Source: Haloterrigena alkaliphila (GTDB lineage Archaea; Halobacteriota; Halobacteria; Halobacteriales; Natrialbaceae). Taken from it: 64,000 bases of DNA. Each line of letters starts with the position of its first letter. Position 1 is the first letter of the stretch. The translations under genes were made by a program, and so were the position numbers. The stretch spans positions 558,001 to 622,000 of the forward strand of contig NZ_CP071462.1 of the NCBI RefSeq assembly GCF_017352155.2. The letters are read 5' to 3'. Shown here piece by piece: positions 55,273 to 63,430 of the stretch. Under the pieces are notes generated by a model. The model saw only the letters and a list, made by a program, of their open reading frames with translations. It had not been told where the DNA came from and made no database searches.

Positions 55273-56244
55273 ATGGACTACTATGCGGGCGTCGATCTCG
55301 GCGCGACGAACGTCCGTGCCGTCGTCGCCGAGGACGACGGGACGACGATCGGTGCGAGCCGTCGATCCACGCCGCGTGGCCCGACGGGGATCGACGTCAC
55401 GGAAGGCGTGTTGCGGACGCTTCGCGAGGCGTGTGGCGACGCCGGCATCGCTCCCGAGGAGATCGTCGCGGCCGGGATCGGTTCCATCGGCCCGTTCGAC
55501 CTCGCGGAGGGGGCCGTGATCGACCCGGCGAACCTGCCGGACTCGATCGATCGGATCCCCCTGACGGGACCGATCGAGGTACTGATCGACAGCGACGACG
55601 TCTACCTCCACAACGACACCAACGCCGGGGTGATCGGCGAACGGTTCCACGCCGACCGCAACCCCGACGACATGGTCTACATCACCATCTCCTCGGGGAT
55701 CGGCGCCGGGGTCTGCTGCGACGGCGAGATCATGGACGGCTGGGACGGCAACGCCGGCGAGGTCGGCCACTGCGTCGTCGACCCGCAGGGGCGGCTGACC
55801 TGTGGCTGCGGCCACGACGGCCACTGGGAGGCCTACTGCTCGGGCAACGCGATCCCCGACTTCGCCCGCCTGCTCGCCGAGGACGATCCGACGATTTCGA
55901 CCGACCTGCCCCTCGAGGGACCCGAGTTCACGGCGCCAGACGTCTTCGAACTGGCCGGCGAGGACGAACTGGCCGACTACGTGATCGACCAACTCGCCCA
56001 CTGGAACGCCATCGGCGTGGCGAACGTGGTCCACTCGTTCGCACCGATCGTCGTCTCCATCGGCGGCGCCGTCGCCCTCCACAACGAGGAGTTGGTCGTC
56101 GACCCCGTCCGCGAGCGCGTCGCCGAGATGGTGATGTCCAACGTCCCCGAGATCCGCGTCACCGAGTTCGGCGACGACGTCGTCGTCGAGGGCGCGCTCG
56201 CCAGCGCCCTGACCGGCGGGACGGGCGACCGGCAGCGACTCTGA
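55273..56244 (+). CDS. ROK-family sugar kinase (glucokinase-like)
   Basis: 323 aa. ATP-binding DLGATNVRAV at residues 8-17, the catalytic Asp region VYLHNDTNAGVIGE, and ISSGIGAGV. The ROK zinc module is complete: GHCVVD, CGCGHDGHWEAYCSG (Cys-x-Cys-x-x-x-x-His-x3-Cys pattern). Haloarchaeal ROK members include glucokinases; glucose as substrate is a guess. It has its own promoter region, no operon. Confidence 0.9.
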   Translation: MDYYAGVDLGATNVRAVVAEDDGTTIGASRRSTPRGPTGIDVTEGVLRTLREACGDAGIAPEEIVAAGIGSIGPFDLAEGAVIDPANLPDSIDRIPLTGPIEVLIDSDDVYLHNDTNAGVIGERFHADRNPDDMVYITISSGIGAGVCCDGEIMDGWDGNAGEVGHCVVDPQGRLTCGCGHDGHWEAYCSGNAIPDFARLLAEDDPTISTDLPLEGPEFTAPDVFELAGEDELADYVIDQLAHWNAIGVANVVHSFAPIVVSIGGAVALHNEELVVDPVRERVAEMVMSNVPEIRVTEFGDDVVVEGALASALTGGTGDRQRL

Positions 56245-56373
56245 GCGCCCCGCCGGACCGCTGACGGTCGATAGCGGCCGTAACTGCCCGTCGAACCGAA
56301 TATCACCGATACTGAACTACCGCCGGCGGTGAAACTCCGCGAATTATTTCACGCCGCGGGCGCTGGTGTCGGT

Positions 56374-57777
56374 ATGAACCGGAGACCCGGTATGCACCGG
56401 AGAGCGTTCCTTCGCGCGGGCGGAGCCGCCGGCGTCACTCTGACCCTTCCCCAGACGACCGCGGCGACAGCAGTCGACGCCGACCCCGAGGCGTTCGAAC
56501 CGCTCGGCTCCGTCGAGGTCACCGGCGCCGCCGAAGCCGTCGTCGGCGACGACGGTGAGACGGCGTATCTCGCCACCACCGCCGGCTTCGCGACCGTCGA
56601 CATCCGCGATCCGTCCGCGCCGGAACTCCTCGAGCACCGGTATCCGCTCTCGGTCGACGGCGTCTCGTTCTCCGACATCTACGACGTGAAAGTCGACGGC
56701 GACCGACTGGCGGTCGTCGGCCCGGCGAATCCGACGTCCGCGGAGGTCTTCCACGGGTTCGCGATCTACGACGTCAGCGACCCGGCCGATCCCGTCCTCG
56801 TCGGCCACCCCTACGAGACGGGGTTTAGCATCCATAACTGCGCTTTCGAGAACGGGATCCTCTACGTCACCCACTACGAGTTCGACGGGGACTCCCTCGT
56901 CGTCTACGACGTCGGCGACGGCGTCTCGGAGATCGGCCGCTGGTCGCTGCTCGAGCACGACCCCGACTGGGAGGCGGTCGATCCGCTCGCTCGCACGCCC
57001 CACGACGTCACCGTCCGCGACGGGATCGCGTCCCTGGCCCACTGGGACGCCGGCACCTACCTGCTCGACGTCAGCGACCCGGCGGCGCCGACGTACGTCT
57101 CGCACGTCCGCAGCGCCGACCTCGAGGAGACGCGGGACCGCGGCGGGCGGGCGGGAGCGTACGGACTGCCCGGTAACGATCACTACGCGGCGGTCGACGA
57201 CACCGGCGACCTCCTCGCGGTCGGCCGGGAGGCCTGGTCGATCGACGGCGAGTCGTGGGCGCCCGACGACCCCGAGCCCGACGGGCCGGGCGGGATCGAC
57301 CTCTACGACATCAGCGACCCCGAGAACCCCGCGGAACTGGCCTCGATCGAGGCTCCCGAGACCGACGACGCGTCCATGACGGGGACCTGGACGACCTCCC
57401 ACAACTTCGAGTTGCGCGACGGACGCCTCTACTCCTCGTGGTACCAGGGCGGCCTCGCGGTTCACGACGTCACCGAGCCCGCCGAACCGGTGGAACTGGC
57501 CCGCTGGCGCGAGACCGACACGGCGGCCTTCTGGACGGCGCGAGTCGCCGTCCCCGGCGAGACGCTCGTCGCGAGTTCGACGGGACAGACCGCCAACCTC
57601 GAGACCGACGGCGGACTGTACACCTTCCCGATCGGGTTCGCCGACGCGGACAGGGACGCGGACGGCGACGGCGACGCCGGCCGCCGCGACTCGATCCCCG
57701 GCTTCACCGGTGCGGCCGGTCTCGCGGGCGGCGCCGTCGCCCTCGAGTGGCTGCGCCGCCGCGCTCGCGACGCGTAG
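56374..57777 (+). CDS. secreted LVIVD-repeat-like surface protein with C-terminal anchor
   Basis: 467 aa from MNRRPGMHRRAFLRAGG; ATG 56392 is also possible. A Tat signal RRAFLRAGGAAG is followed by beta-propeller-like repeats with recurring VYDV/YDVSDPADP/YDISDPENP blocks (xDxSDPxxP). The C-terminus has IPGFTGAAGLAGGAVALEW plus RRRARDA, i.e. a PGF-CTERM-like sorting signal. It should be surface-anchored; the binding partner is unknown. A TATA-like TTATTT (56344-56349) fits the start used. Confidence 0.82.
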   Translation: MNRRPGMHRRAFLRAGGAAGVTLTLPQTTAATAVDADPEAFEPLGSVEVTGAAEAVVGDDGETAYLATTAGFATVDIRDPSAPELLEHRYPLSVDGVSFSDIYDVKVDGDRLAVVGPANPTSAEVFHGFAIYDVSDPADPVLVGHPYETGFSIHNCAFENGILYVTHYEFDGDSLVVYDVGDGVSEIGRWSLLEHDPDWEAVDPLARTPHDVTVRDGIASLAHWDAGTYLLDVSDPAAPTYVSHVRSADLEETRDRGGRAGAYGLPGNDHYAAVDDTGDLLAVGREAWSIDGESWAPDDPEPDGPGGIDLYDISDPENPAELASIEAPETDDASMTGTWTTSHNFELRDGRLYSSWYQGGLAVHDVTEPAEPVELARWRETDTAAFWTARVAVPGETLVASSTGQTANLETDGGLYTFPIGFADADRDADGDGDAGRRDSIPGFTGAAGLAGGAVALEWLRRRARDA

Positions 57778-57857
57778 CCCGCAACCGTCAGGAACGATCC
57801 TGATGGATGGTAGCGGGTGTCAAAACCTTATTCAGCGCTCGAGCCGTAGCTCGAGCC

Positions 57858-58253
57858 ATGACCGATTCCGACGCGGTATCCGACGCCGATACCGACGCCG
57901 ACGGGGAGCCCTCGCTTCGCGAGCGCGTCGAGAACTGGCTCAGCCGGGAGATGCCGATCATCCAGATGCACGGGGGGACCAGCGCCGTTCGCGAGGTCAA
58001 CTCCGAGACCGGCGAGGTGATCATCGAACTCGGCGGCGGCTGCAAGGGGTGTTCGGTCAGCGACGTCACGACGGGCAACATCCAGGCCGAACTGCTCAAA
58101 TGGCCCGAGATCGACGACGTCACCGTCCGCGTCCCGGACGCCCGCGAGCAACTCGGCGGTCCCGACCAGGCCGAGTCGATCATGGGTATCGACCGGACCG
58201 AGGGCGGCCGCGGCGACTGGGGCTCCTCGAATCCGGGGAAAGACCACCTCTAG
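57858..58253 (+). CDS. NifU C-terminal-domain protein (Fe-S scaffold/carrier)
   Basis: 131 aa. The Nfu-type CxxC in LGGGCKGCSVSDVTTG (Cys-x2-Cys) is the Fe-S cluster-holding site, with MHGGTSAVREV before it. An acidic N-terminal extension of ~20 residues precedes the domain. Probably transfers or assembles Fe-S clusters. The start is taken at MTDSDAVSDAD; upstream residues are not conserved. Confidence 0.92.
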   Translation: MTDSDAVSDADTDADGEPSLRERVENWLSREMPIIQMHGGTSAVREVNSETGEVIIELGGGCKGCSVSDVTTGNIQAELLKWPEIDDVTVRVPDAREQLGGPDQAESIMGIDRTEGGRGDWGSSNPGKDHL

Positions 58254-58370
58254 GCGCGTTCTCCAGGAAGAACCGTAACCGACTCGAGTATCGTGATCCG
58301 CTCACGAACGATGCCGGCGACCGCCCGGTGTGGGGTGTGCTCGCAGGACCGGAGAGTTTTGGGAAGTCCT

Positions 58371-58383
58371 ATATCCTTTTACG
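58371..58383 (+). promoter_or_regulatory. promoter (TATA-like) of the ACT/homoserine dehydrogenase unit
   Basis: ATATCCTTTTACG lies about 25-35 nt before the ATG at 58407 and 64-75 nt before the GTG at 58447. It suggests transcription starting at or just before the leader ORF. Confidence 0.45.
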
Positions 58384-58406
58384 CGCCCATTACGGATTCG
58401 TACACC

Positions 58407-58454
58407 ATGACGACGTGGAGACGCCCGCAAGCGGGAGGTGACGGCAGTGAGTGA
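58407..58454 (+). CDS. possible 15-codon leader ORF upstream of the ACT gene
   Basis: MTTWRRPQAGGDGSE, stop at 58452-58454, overlapping the GTG start (58447) of the ACT-domain gene. It starts where a leaderless transcript would begin. The pathway downstream is threonine/homoserine synthesis, and the peptide opens MTTW; whether that matters is speculative. Confidence 0.4.
   Translation: MTTWRRPQAGGDGSE
58434..58441 (+). promoter_or_regulatory. Shine-Dalgarno sequence of the ACT gene
   Basis: GGAGGTGA, 5 nt before the GTG at 58447, complementary to the 16S 3' end. It favours GTG 58447 over GTG 58438, which lies inside it. Confidence 0.6.
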
Positions 58455-59001
58455 CGAGTCCGCCGGCGAGGACGCCGAGACCGACGGCGGCGTCCGCGCC
58501 TACACGGTTCGCCTCGAACTCGTGGACGAACCCGGAGAGCTCCTGCGCGCGCTCGAGCCGATCGCCAACAGCGGCGGTAATCTCCTGAGCATCCACCACG
58601 AACGCGGCAACATCACGCCTCGCGGGCACATCCCCGTCGAGGTCGACCTCGAGTGTCCGCCCGACCGGTTCGACGGCATCGTCGACGCGCTCCGGGACGC
58701 CGGCGTCAACGTCATTCAGGCCGGCGCGGAGCAGTACGGCGAGGAGATCAACGTCGTGCTGGTCGGCGACCTCGTCGACACCGACCTCTCGAACACGCTC
58801 TCGCGGATCGAGGACGAGGCCGACGCCGTCGTCCGCGACCTCTCGCTGGCCGCGCCCGACGGCACCGCGGCCGTCTCGAGCGCCCGCGCGCGCCTCGCGA
58901 TCGACTCCGGGCGGACCGAGGCGGTGCTGGCGGCGATCCGCTCGATCGGCTCGGACAAGGAGCTCACCGTCGTCGAACCCCTGCTCGGAGGTGAGGCCTG
59001 A
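58447..59001 (+). CDS. ACT-domain amino-acid-binding protein (regulator-like)
   Basis: 184 aa from VSDESAGEDAETDGG. Tandem ACT-like folds: RAYTVRLELVDEPGELLRALEPIANSGGNLLSIHH (beta-alpha-beta-beta) and INVVLVGDLVDTDLSNTLSRIED. ACT domains bind amino acids to regulate enzymes. It overlaps the homoserine dehydrogenase gene by 1 nt (TGATG), so it is probably its regulatory subunit; bacterial enzymes carry such a domain in the same chain. Preferred start has an SD element; GTG 58438 is the alternative. Confidence 0.85.
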   Translation: MSDESAGEDAETDGGVRAYTVRLELVDEPGELLRALEPIANSGGNLLSIHHERGNITPRGHIPVEVDLECPPDRFDGIVDALRDAGVNVIQAGAEQYGEEINVVLVGDLVDTDLSNTLSRIEDEADAVVRDLSLAAPDGTAAVSSARARLAIDSGRTEAVLAAIRSIGSDKELTVVEPLLGGEA

Positions 59002-59948
59002 TGCGACTCGCCATCCTCGGCGCCGGCGACGTCGGTCGCTCGGTCGCCGACCTCGCCGACGAGTACGGCCACGAGGTCGTCGCGCTCGCCGACTCGACGT
59101 CCGCCGGGATCGACCCCGACGGGATCGACGTCGACGGCGCGCTCGAGCGGAAGGTCGGCGGCGACGCGCTGGGCTCGAGCGACCCCGAGGACGTCTTCGA
59201 GACGGCGTACGACGTCCTCGTCGAGGCGACGCCGACGACGCTGGGCGACGCCGAACCCGGCTTCTCGCACGTCGAACGCGCGCTCGAGGCCGACCGCCAC
59301 GTCGTGCTGGCCAACAAGGGCCCCGTGGCCGAACGGTACGAGGAACTGCAGGCCCTCGAGGCCGACAGCGCGGGCTCGATCCGGTTCGAAGCGACGGTCG
59401 GCGGGGCGATTCCCGTCCTCTCGACCATCGAGGACGAGACGCCACAGGCCGTCACGGCGGTCCGGGGCGTGCTCAACGGCACCGCGAACTTCATCCTCAC
59501 CCGGATGGCCGCGGAGGGCCTGGACTACGAGCACGTCCTCGCGGAGGCCCAGGATCTGGGCGTGGCCGAGGCGGATCCGACCTTCGACGTCGACGGCACC
59601 GACGCCGCCCTGAAGTTCGTCATCCTCGCGAACGTGCTCGCCGGCGGCGGCTTCGCGCTCGAGGACGCCACCGTCGAGGGCATCCAGTCGATCCCCGGCA
59701 GCGCCCTGGATCTGGCGTCCGAGGACGGCCGGACGATCCGGCTCATCGGCGAGGCGACCCGCGAGGACGTCCGCGTCGGCCCGCGACTCGTCCCCGAAAA
59801 CGGCGCGCTCGCGGTGACCGGCACGCGAAACATCGTCCAGATCGAGACGCGCCACGCCGGCTCCCTGCACTCGAGCGGGCGGGGTGCGGGCGGCCCCGAA
59901 ACGGCGACGGCGGTCCTCTCCGACGTCGGCCGCCTTCCGCCCCTGTAG
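59001..59948 (+). CDS. hom: homoserine dehydrogenase
   Basis: 315-aa NAD(P) enzyme reducing aspartate semialdehyde to homoserine (threonine/methionine branch). Rossmann motif GAGDVGRSVADLAD at residues 6-19, catalytic-lysine region LANKGPVA, and the substrate region LNGTANFILTRM plus EADPTFDVDGTDAALKF. It lacks a C-terminal ACT domain; that function may lie in the preceding coupled gene. The asd and thrB/thrC genes are not in the window. Confidence 0.93.
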   Translation: MRLAILGAGDVGRSVADLADEYGHEVVALADSTSAGIDPDGIDVDGALERKVGGDALGSSDPEDVFETAYDVLVEATPTTLGDAEPGFSHVERALEADRHVVLANKGPVAERYEELQALEADSAGSIRFEATVGGAIPVLSTIEDETPQAVTAVRGVLNGTANFILTRMAAEGLDYEHVLAEAQDLGVAEADPTFDVDGTDAALKFVILANVLAGGGFALEDATVEGIQSIPGSALDLASEDGRTIRLIGEATREDVRVGPRLVPENGALAVTGTRNIVQIETRHAGSLHSSGRGAGGPETATAVLSDVGRLPPL

Positions 59949-60450
59949 GCGGCCGTTCCGACCGTTCCGGCCGGAACCCGTCTGGCACGTAATCGGCACC
60001 ACGTCAGCCCCTCTTTTCGAGCGCGACGGGGTCCGCGACATCGCTTCTGGCCGTCGCCACCCGCTGCTGAGGGCCGGTGGCGCTCGCGCTCGTGCCGTCG
60101 ATCCGCTCCTTCTCGTGGCCGTCGCGTACACCGGGCTACTCGAGGAGACGCTACCGGCGTCCTCGCGGTGTGACGCTGAAACGGTTCGAGAGTGCCGATG
60201 CACACGCGTCAAACGCGTCACGTCGATCACGTTGGGAATTCGATCGGGTTCGAACGACGCGCGCGTAATGCGGAGACGAGGGGATACACCCGCCAGTGAT
60301 TTCGGGTCGCTCGAGTCGGCGTGGCGGTCGGCGTCGCGGTCGCCGATCGAACCTCCCGAGTCGTGTGAATGCTCAGCAAACCGCAAGACGGCGACGGGAT
60401 CGACTGAATACGCTTTCGAAATGGTTTTAACCGCAACGAGCCAAAGAGAC
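59949..60450. other. intergenic region upstream of the EF-1 alpha gene
   Basis: About 500 bp without a supported gene or repeat. Its right end carries the promoter of the translation operon (TATA-like GATATAAGC, 60452-60460). Confidence 0.4.
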
Positions 60451-60451
60451 C

Positions 60452-60460
60452 GATATAAGC
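60452..60460 (+). promoter_or_regulatory. TATA element of the EF-1 alpha/S10 operon
   Basis: GATATAAGC, about 27 nt before the ATG at 60484 (leaderless or nearly so). Preceded by an AT-rich GGTTTTAACC (60424-60433), a possible BRE-type element. Confidence 0.5.
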
Positions 60461-60483
60461 GCCTCTGCGCGTGAGCTACAACA

Positions 60484-61746
60484 ATGAGCGAACAACACCA
60501 GAACCTGGCCATCATCGGCCACGTCGACCACGGGAAGAGTACGCTCGTGGGACGACTCCTCTACGAGACGGGGAGCGTACCCGAGCACGTCATCGAACAG
60601 CACCGAGAAGAGGCCGAGGAGAAGGGCAAGGGCGGCTTCGAGTTCGCCTACGTCATGGACAACCTCGCCGAAGAGCGAGAGCGCGGTGTCACCATCGACA
60701 TCGCCCACCAGGAGTTCTCGACGGACACCTACGACTTCACCATCGTCGACTGTCCCGGCCACCGTGACTTCGTGAAGAACATGATCACGGGTGCCTCGCA
60801 GGCCGACAACGCCGTCCTCGTCGTCGCCGCCGACGACGGTGTCGCGCCCCAGACACAGGAGCACGTCTTCCTGGCCCGCACGCTGGGTATCGACGAGCTC
60901 ATCATCGGCGTCAACAAGATGGACATCGTCGACTACGAGGAGTCGACGTTCGACGAGGTCGTCGAGGAGGTCAACCAGCTCCTCAACCAGGTCCAGTTCC
61001 AGACCGACGACGCCTCGTTCATCCCGATCTCGGCCTTCGAGGGCGACAACATCGCCGAGGCCTCCGACAACACGCCGTGGTACGACGGCGTCACCCTGCT
61101 CGAGGCCCTGAACAACCTGCCGGAGCCGGAGCCGCCGACGGACGCGCCGCTCCGACTCCCGATCCAGGACGTCTACACCATCTCCGGTATCGGTACCGTC
61201 CCCGTCGGACGTATCGAGACCGGCGTCATGAACACCGGCGACGACGTCTCCTTCCAGCCCAGCGACGTGGGCGGCGAAGTGAAGACGATCGAGATGCACC
61301 ACGAAGAGGTGCCCAAGGCCGAGCCCGGTGACAACGTCGGATTCAACGTCCGCGGCATCGGCAAGGACGACATCCGCCGCGGTGACGTCTGTGGCCCAGC
61401 CGACGACCCGCCGAGCGTCGCCGAGACGTTCCAGGCTCAGGTCGTCGTCATGCAGCACCCGTCCGTGATCACGGCCGGCTACACCCCGGTCTTCCACGCA
61501 CACACCGCACAGGTCGCGTGTACGATCGAATCCATCGACAAGAAGATGGACCCCGCGAGCGGCGAGGTCGCCGAGGAGAACCCCGACTTCATCCAGTCGG
61601 GCGACGCCGCTGTGGTCACCATCCGACCGCAGAAGCCCCTCAGCATCGAGCCGTCCAGCGAGATTCCCGAACTCGGGAGCTTCGCCATCCGCGACATGGG
61701 TCAGACCATCGCCGCCGGCAAGGTCCTGAGCGTCAACGAGAAATAA
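60484..61746 (+). CDS. tef1A: translation elongation factor EF-1 alpha
   Basis: 420-aa GTPase that brings aminoacyl-tRNA to the ribosome. G1 [10 protein letters not shown]3 DCPGHRDF, G4 NKMD, and the G2 threonine in GVTIDIA are all present, followed by the beta-barrel domains ([29 protein letters not shown]). Stop TAA is directly followed by the S10 start codon. Confidence 0.98.
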   Translation: MSEQHQNLAIIGHVDHGKSTLVGRLLYETGSVPEHVIEQHREEAEEKGKGGFEFAYVMDNLAEERERGVTIDIAHQEFSTDTYDFTIVDCPGHRDFVKNMITGASQADNAVLVVAADDGVAPQTQEHVFLARTLGIDELIIGVNKMDIVDYEESTFDEVVEEVNQLLNQVQFQTDDASFIPISAFEGDNIAEASDNTPWYDGVTLLEALNNLPEPEPPTDAPLRLPIQDVYTISGIGTVPVGRIETGVMNTGDDVSFQPSDVGGEVKTIEMHHEEVPKAEPGDNVGFNVRGIGKDDIRRGDVCGPADDPPSVAETFQAQVVVMQHPSVITAGYTPVFHAHTAQVACTIESIDKKMDPASGEVAEENPDFIQSGDAAVVTIRPQKPLSIEPSSEIPELGSFAIRDMGQTIAAGKVLSVNEK

Positions 61747-62055
61747 ATGCAGCAGGCACGCGTTCGACTCGCGGGCACGAGTCCAGACGACCTCGACGAC
61801 ATCTGCGACGACGTCCGCGAGATCGCGAACAACACCGGCGTCAACCTGAGCGGTCCGATCCCGCTGCCGACGAAGACCCTCGAGGTCCCGACCCGGAAGT
61901 CGCCTGACGGCGAGGGCACTGCCACGTGGGAGCACTGGGAGATGCGCGTCCACAAGCGCCTGATCGATCTGGACGCCGACGAACGCGCACTCCGCCAGCT
62001 CATGCGCATTCAGGTGCCGAACGACGTCTCGATCGAGATCGTCCTCGAGGACTGA
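61747..62055 (+). CDS. rpsJ: 30S ribosomal protein S10
   Basis: 102 aa: [54 protein letters not shown] and [14 protein letters not shown] are conserved S10 segments. It starts immediately after the EF-1 alpha stop codon, the usual archaeal EF-1 alpha/S10 arrangement. A T-rich stretch at 62073-62092 could end the transcript. Confidence 0.97.
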   Translation: MQQARVRLAGTSPDDLDDICDDVREIANNTGVNLSGPIPLPTKTLEVPTRKSPDGEGTATWEHWEMRVHKRLIDLDADERALRQLMRIQVPNDVSIEIVLED

Positions 62056-62168
62056 GGCGATCGCGGTTGCGGTGCGTTTTTCACCATTTTAGTGGCCGTG
62101 CGTAGCTGTAGGACTATTCGCTAGGATGGGTGACTGAGACTGTACAACTTGGGACCCGCTCGAGAACA

Positions 62169-62488
62169 CCACGAAAGCCCCTTCCGCGCTCGACTCCCAG
62201 GACTCGCTGCGCGCCTCGCTCCCTTCGGTCGCATCGGTGCTTACGTCGTCCGGGTTCGCCGAGCGCGGAAGCCCCTTTCATTCCCACCCACGGTGGCCCG
62301 ATCGGTCAGCCGGAACGGGTGGGAATGAAAGGGGCTGCCAGTTCCGGGAAGACGGGCGACGGTGAGCCGAACGAAGGGAGGCGAACGTCGGAAAACGAGC
62401 GAAGCGAGTCTTCCGGTACAAGCACCGCAGGCCGAAGGTCGAGGAGCACAGCGAGCCCCTCAACCGGAACTGGCAGGGGCTTTCGTGG
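62169..62488. repeat. nested inverted-repeat element (about 320 bp)
   Basis: Outer arms CCACGAAAGCCCC (62169-62181) and GGGGCTTTCGTGG (62476-62488) are perfect 13-bp inverted repeats. Inside are a perfect 19-bp pair, GCCCCTTTCATTCCCACCC (62271-62289) and its complement (62317-62335), and TGCCAGTTCCGG (62336-62347) pairing with CCGGAACTGGCA (62464-62475). No ORF is convincing inside. It resembles a small non-autonomous mobile element. Confidence 0.75.
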
Positions 62489-62490
62489 TA

Positions 62491-62550
62491 TTTGCAGTGA
62501 TCACGTGGTCATCCCAGTAGTTTGTAGTGACCACGCGGATATCCCAGTAG
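62491..62550 (+). repeat. imperfect 30-bp tandem repeat before the rhomboid gene
   Basis: TTTGCAGTGATCACGTGG (62491-62508...) and TTTGTAGTGACCACGCGG (62521-62538...), both continuing to ATCCCAGTAG; about 25 of 30 bases match. It lies 62-121 nt upstream of the rhomboid ATG. Confidence 0.7.
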
Positions 62551-62611
62551 CTCCCACCTAGCCATCAGTGGCGACGCGGGGACTTTTGGGGCATGCCGTC
62601 TGACTACCCCC

Positions 62612-63298
62612 ATGGCGGATGGTTCGCGGTTACGCTCGAGCGTCGGCAGGCGGGGGACCGGGTCGGGGACCGACGACTCGAGTAGCCCCATCTTCGAACT
62701 GCTGGTTCTGTTCGTCCTCGTCTTCGCAGTCCAGCAGGTCGCGGCGCTGCTCAGCATCGGGCTGATGGCCGGCCTGTTCGTGCTCGCGCCGCCGCTGACG
62801 AGCAACCCGTGGACGATCGTGACGAGCGTCTACGCCCACGGCGGGGTCGGTCACCTCGTATCGAACAGCCTCGCGCTGATCGTCTTCGGCTGGCCCGTCG
62901 CGCGGGCGACGACCCGACTGCGGTTTCACCTGTTCTTCCTGGTGACGGGCGCCATCGCGGGGGTGTCCCAGATCGTGCTCACCAACGCCGCCGCGTTAGT
63001 GCTCCCGGTGCCCGGGACCGGCGGCGTGCTCGGGGCCAGCGGCGCGGTCTTCGCCCTGCTTGGGTACCTGATCGCCTCGAATCGGCTGTCGGCCGGCCTG
63101 GCCTCGTTCGTCGACGTCCCCGGCTGGCTGGCGGCGCTGGTCTTCCTCGGGCTCGCGATCGCGGTCACGATGGCCACCGCCGCGCCGGGCGTCGCGCTGA
63201 TCGCGCACTTCGCCGGCTTCCTGGTCGGACTAGTGGCCGGGCGCGCTCGCGTGTTGAACGCGGGGTCGCGCTCGAGTCGGCGACGGTCGACCGTGTGA
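62612..63298 (+). CDS. rhomboid family intramembrane serine protease
   Basis: 228 aa with about six helices. Catalytic Ser143 in GASGAVFAL (GxSG) and His199 in LIAHFAGFLVG form the dyad; Asn85 in HLVSNSLAL matches the conserved H-x3-N region. A 25-residue Ser/Gly-rich N-terminus precedes the first helix, and an Arg-rich tail ends the protein. Substrates unknown. It lies 62 nt past the tandem repeat. Confidence 0.92.
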   Translation: MADGSRLRSSVGRRGTGSGTDDSSSPIFELLVLFVLVFAVQQVAALLSIGLMAGLFVLAPPLTSNPWTIVTSVYAHGGVGHLVSNSLALIVFGWPVARATTRLRFHLFFLVTGAIAGVSQIVLTNAAALVLPVPGTGGVLGASGAVFALLGYLIASNRLSAGLASFVDVPGWLAALVFLGLAIAVTMATAAPGVALIAHFAGFLVGLVAGRARVLNAGSRSSRRRSTV

Positions 63299-63430
63299 AT
63301 TGGTGGGTGGCTCGAGGATCAGTTGATGAGGGGCACGGAGGTCCGTTGGTCAGTGACTCGAGGGTCAGTCGGTGGTCGCTCGAAGGAGAGTTGGTGAATC
63401 GCTCGAGAATCGAGTATCCGCCGACCGAGT

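Larger units (their letters stand above)
62056..62611. other. intergenic region with nested palindromes and a tandem repeat
   Basis: No gene is supported. It contains the elements listed separately at 62169-62488 and 62491-62550. The first part (62056-62160) shows nothing special apart from a T-rich end of the S10 transcript. Confidence 0.55.

Noticed and set aside
59884-60474. Open frame in the spacer before EF-1 alpha
   Set aside because: Runs through the promoter and out of the homoserine dehydrogenase end in another frame; no family features.
62169-62488. IS element
   Set aside because: Arms look transposon-like but there is no transposase frame and no target duplication that I can see.
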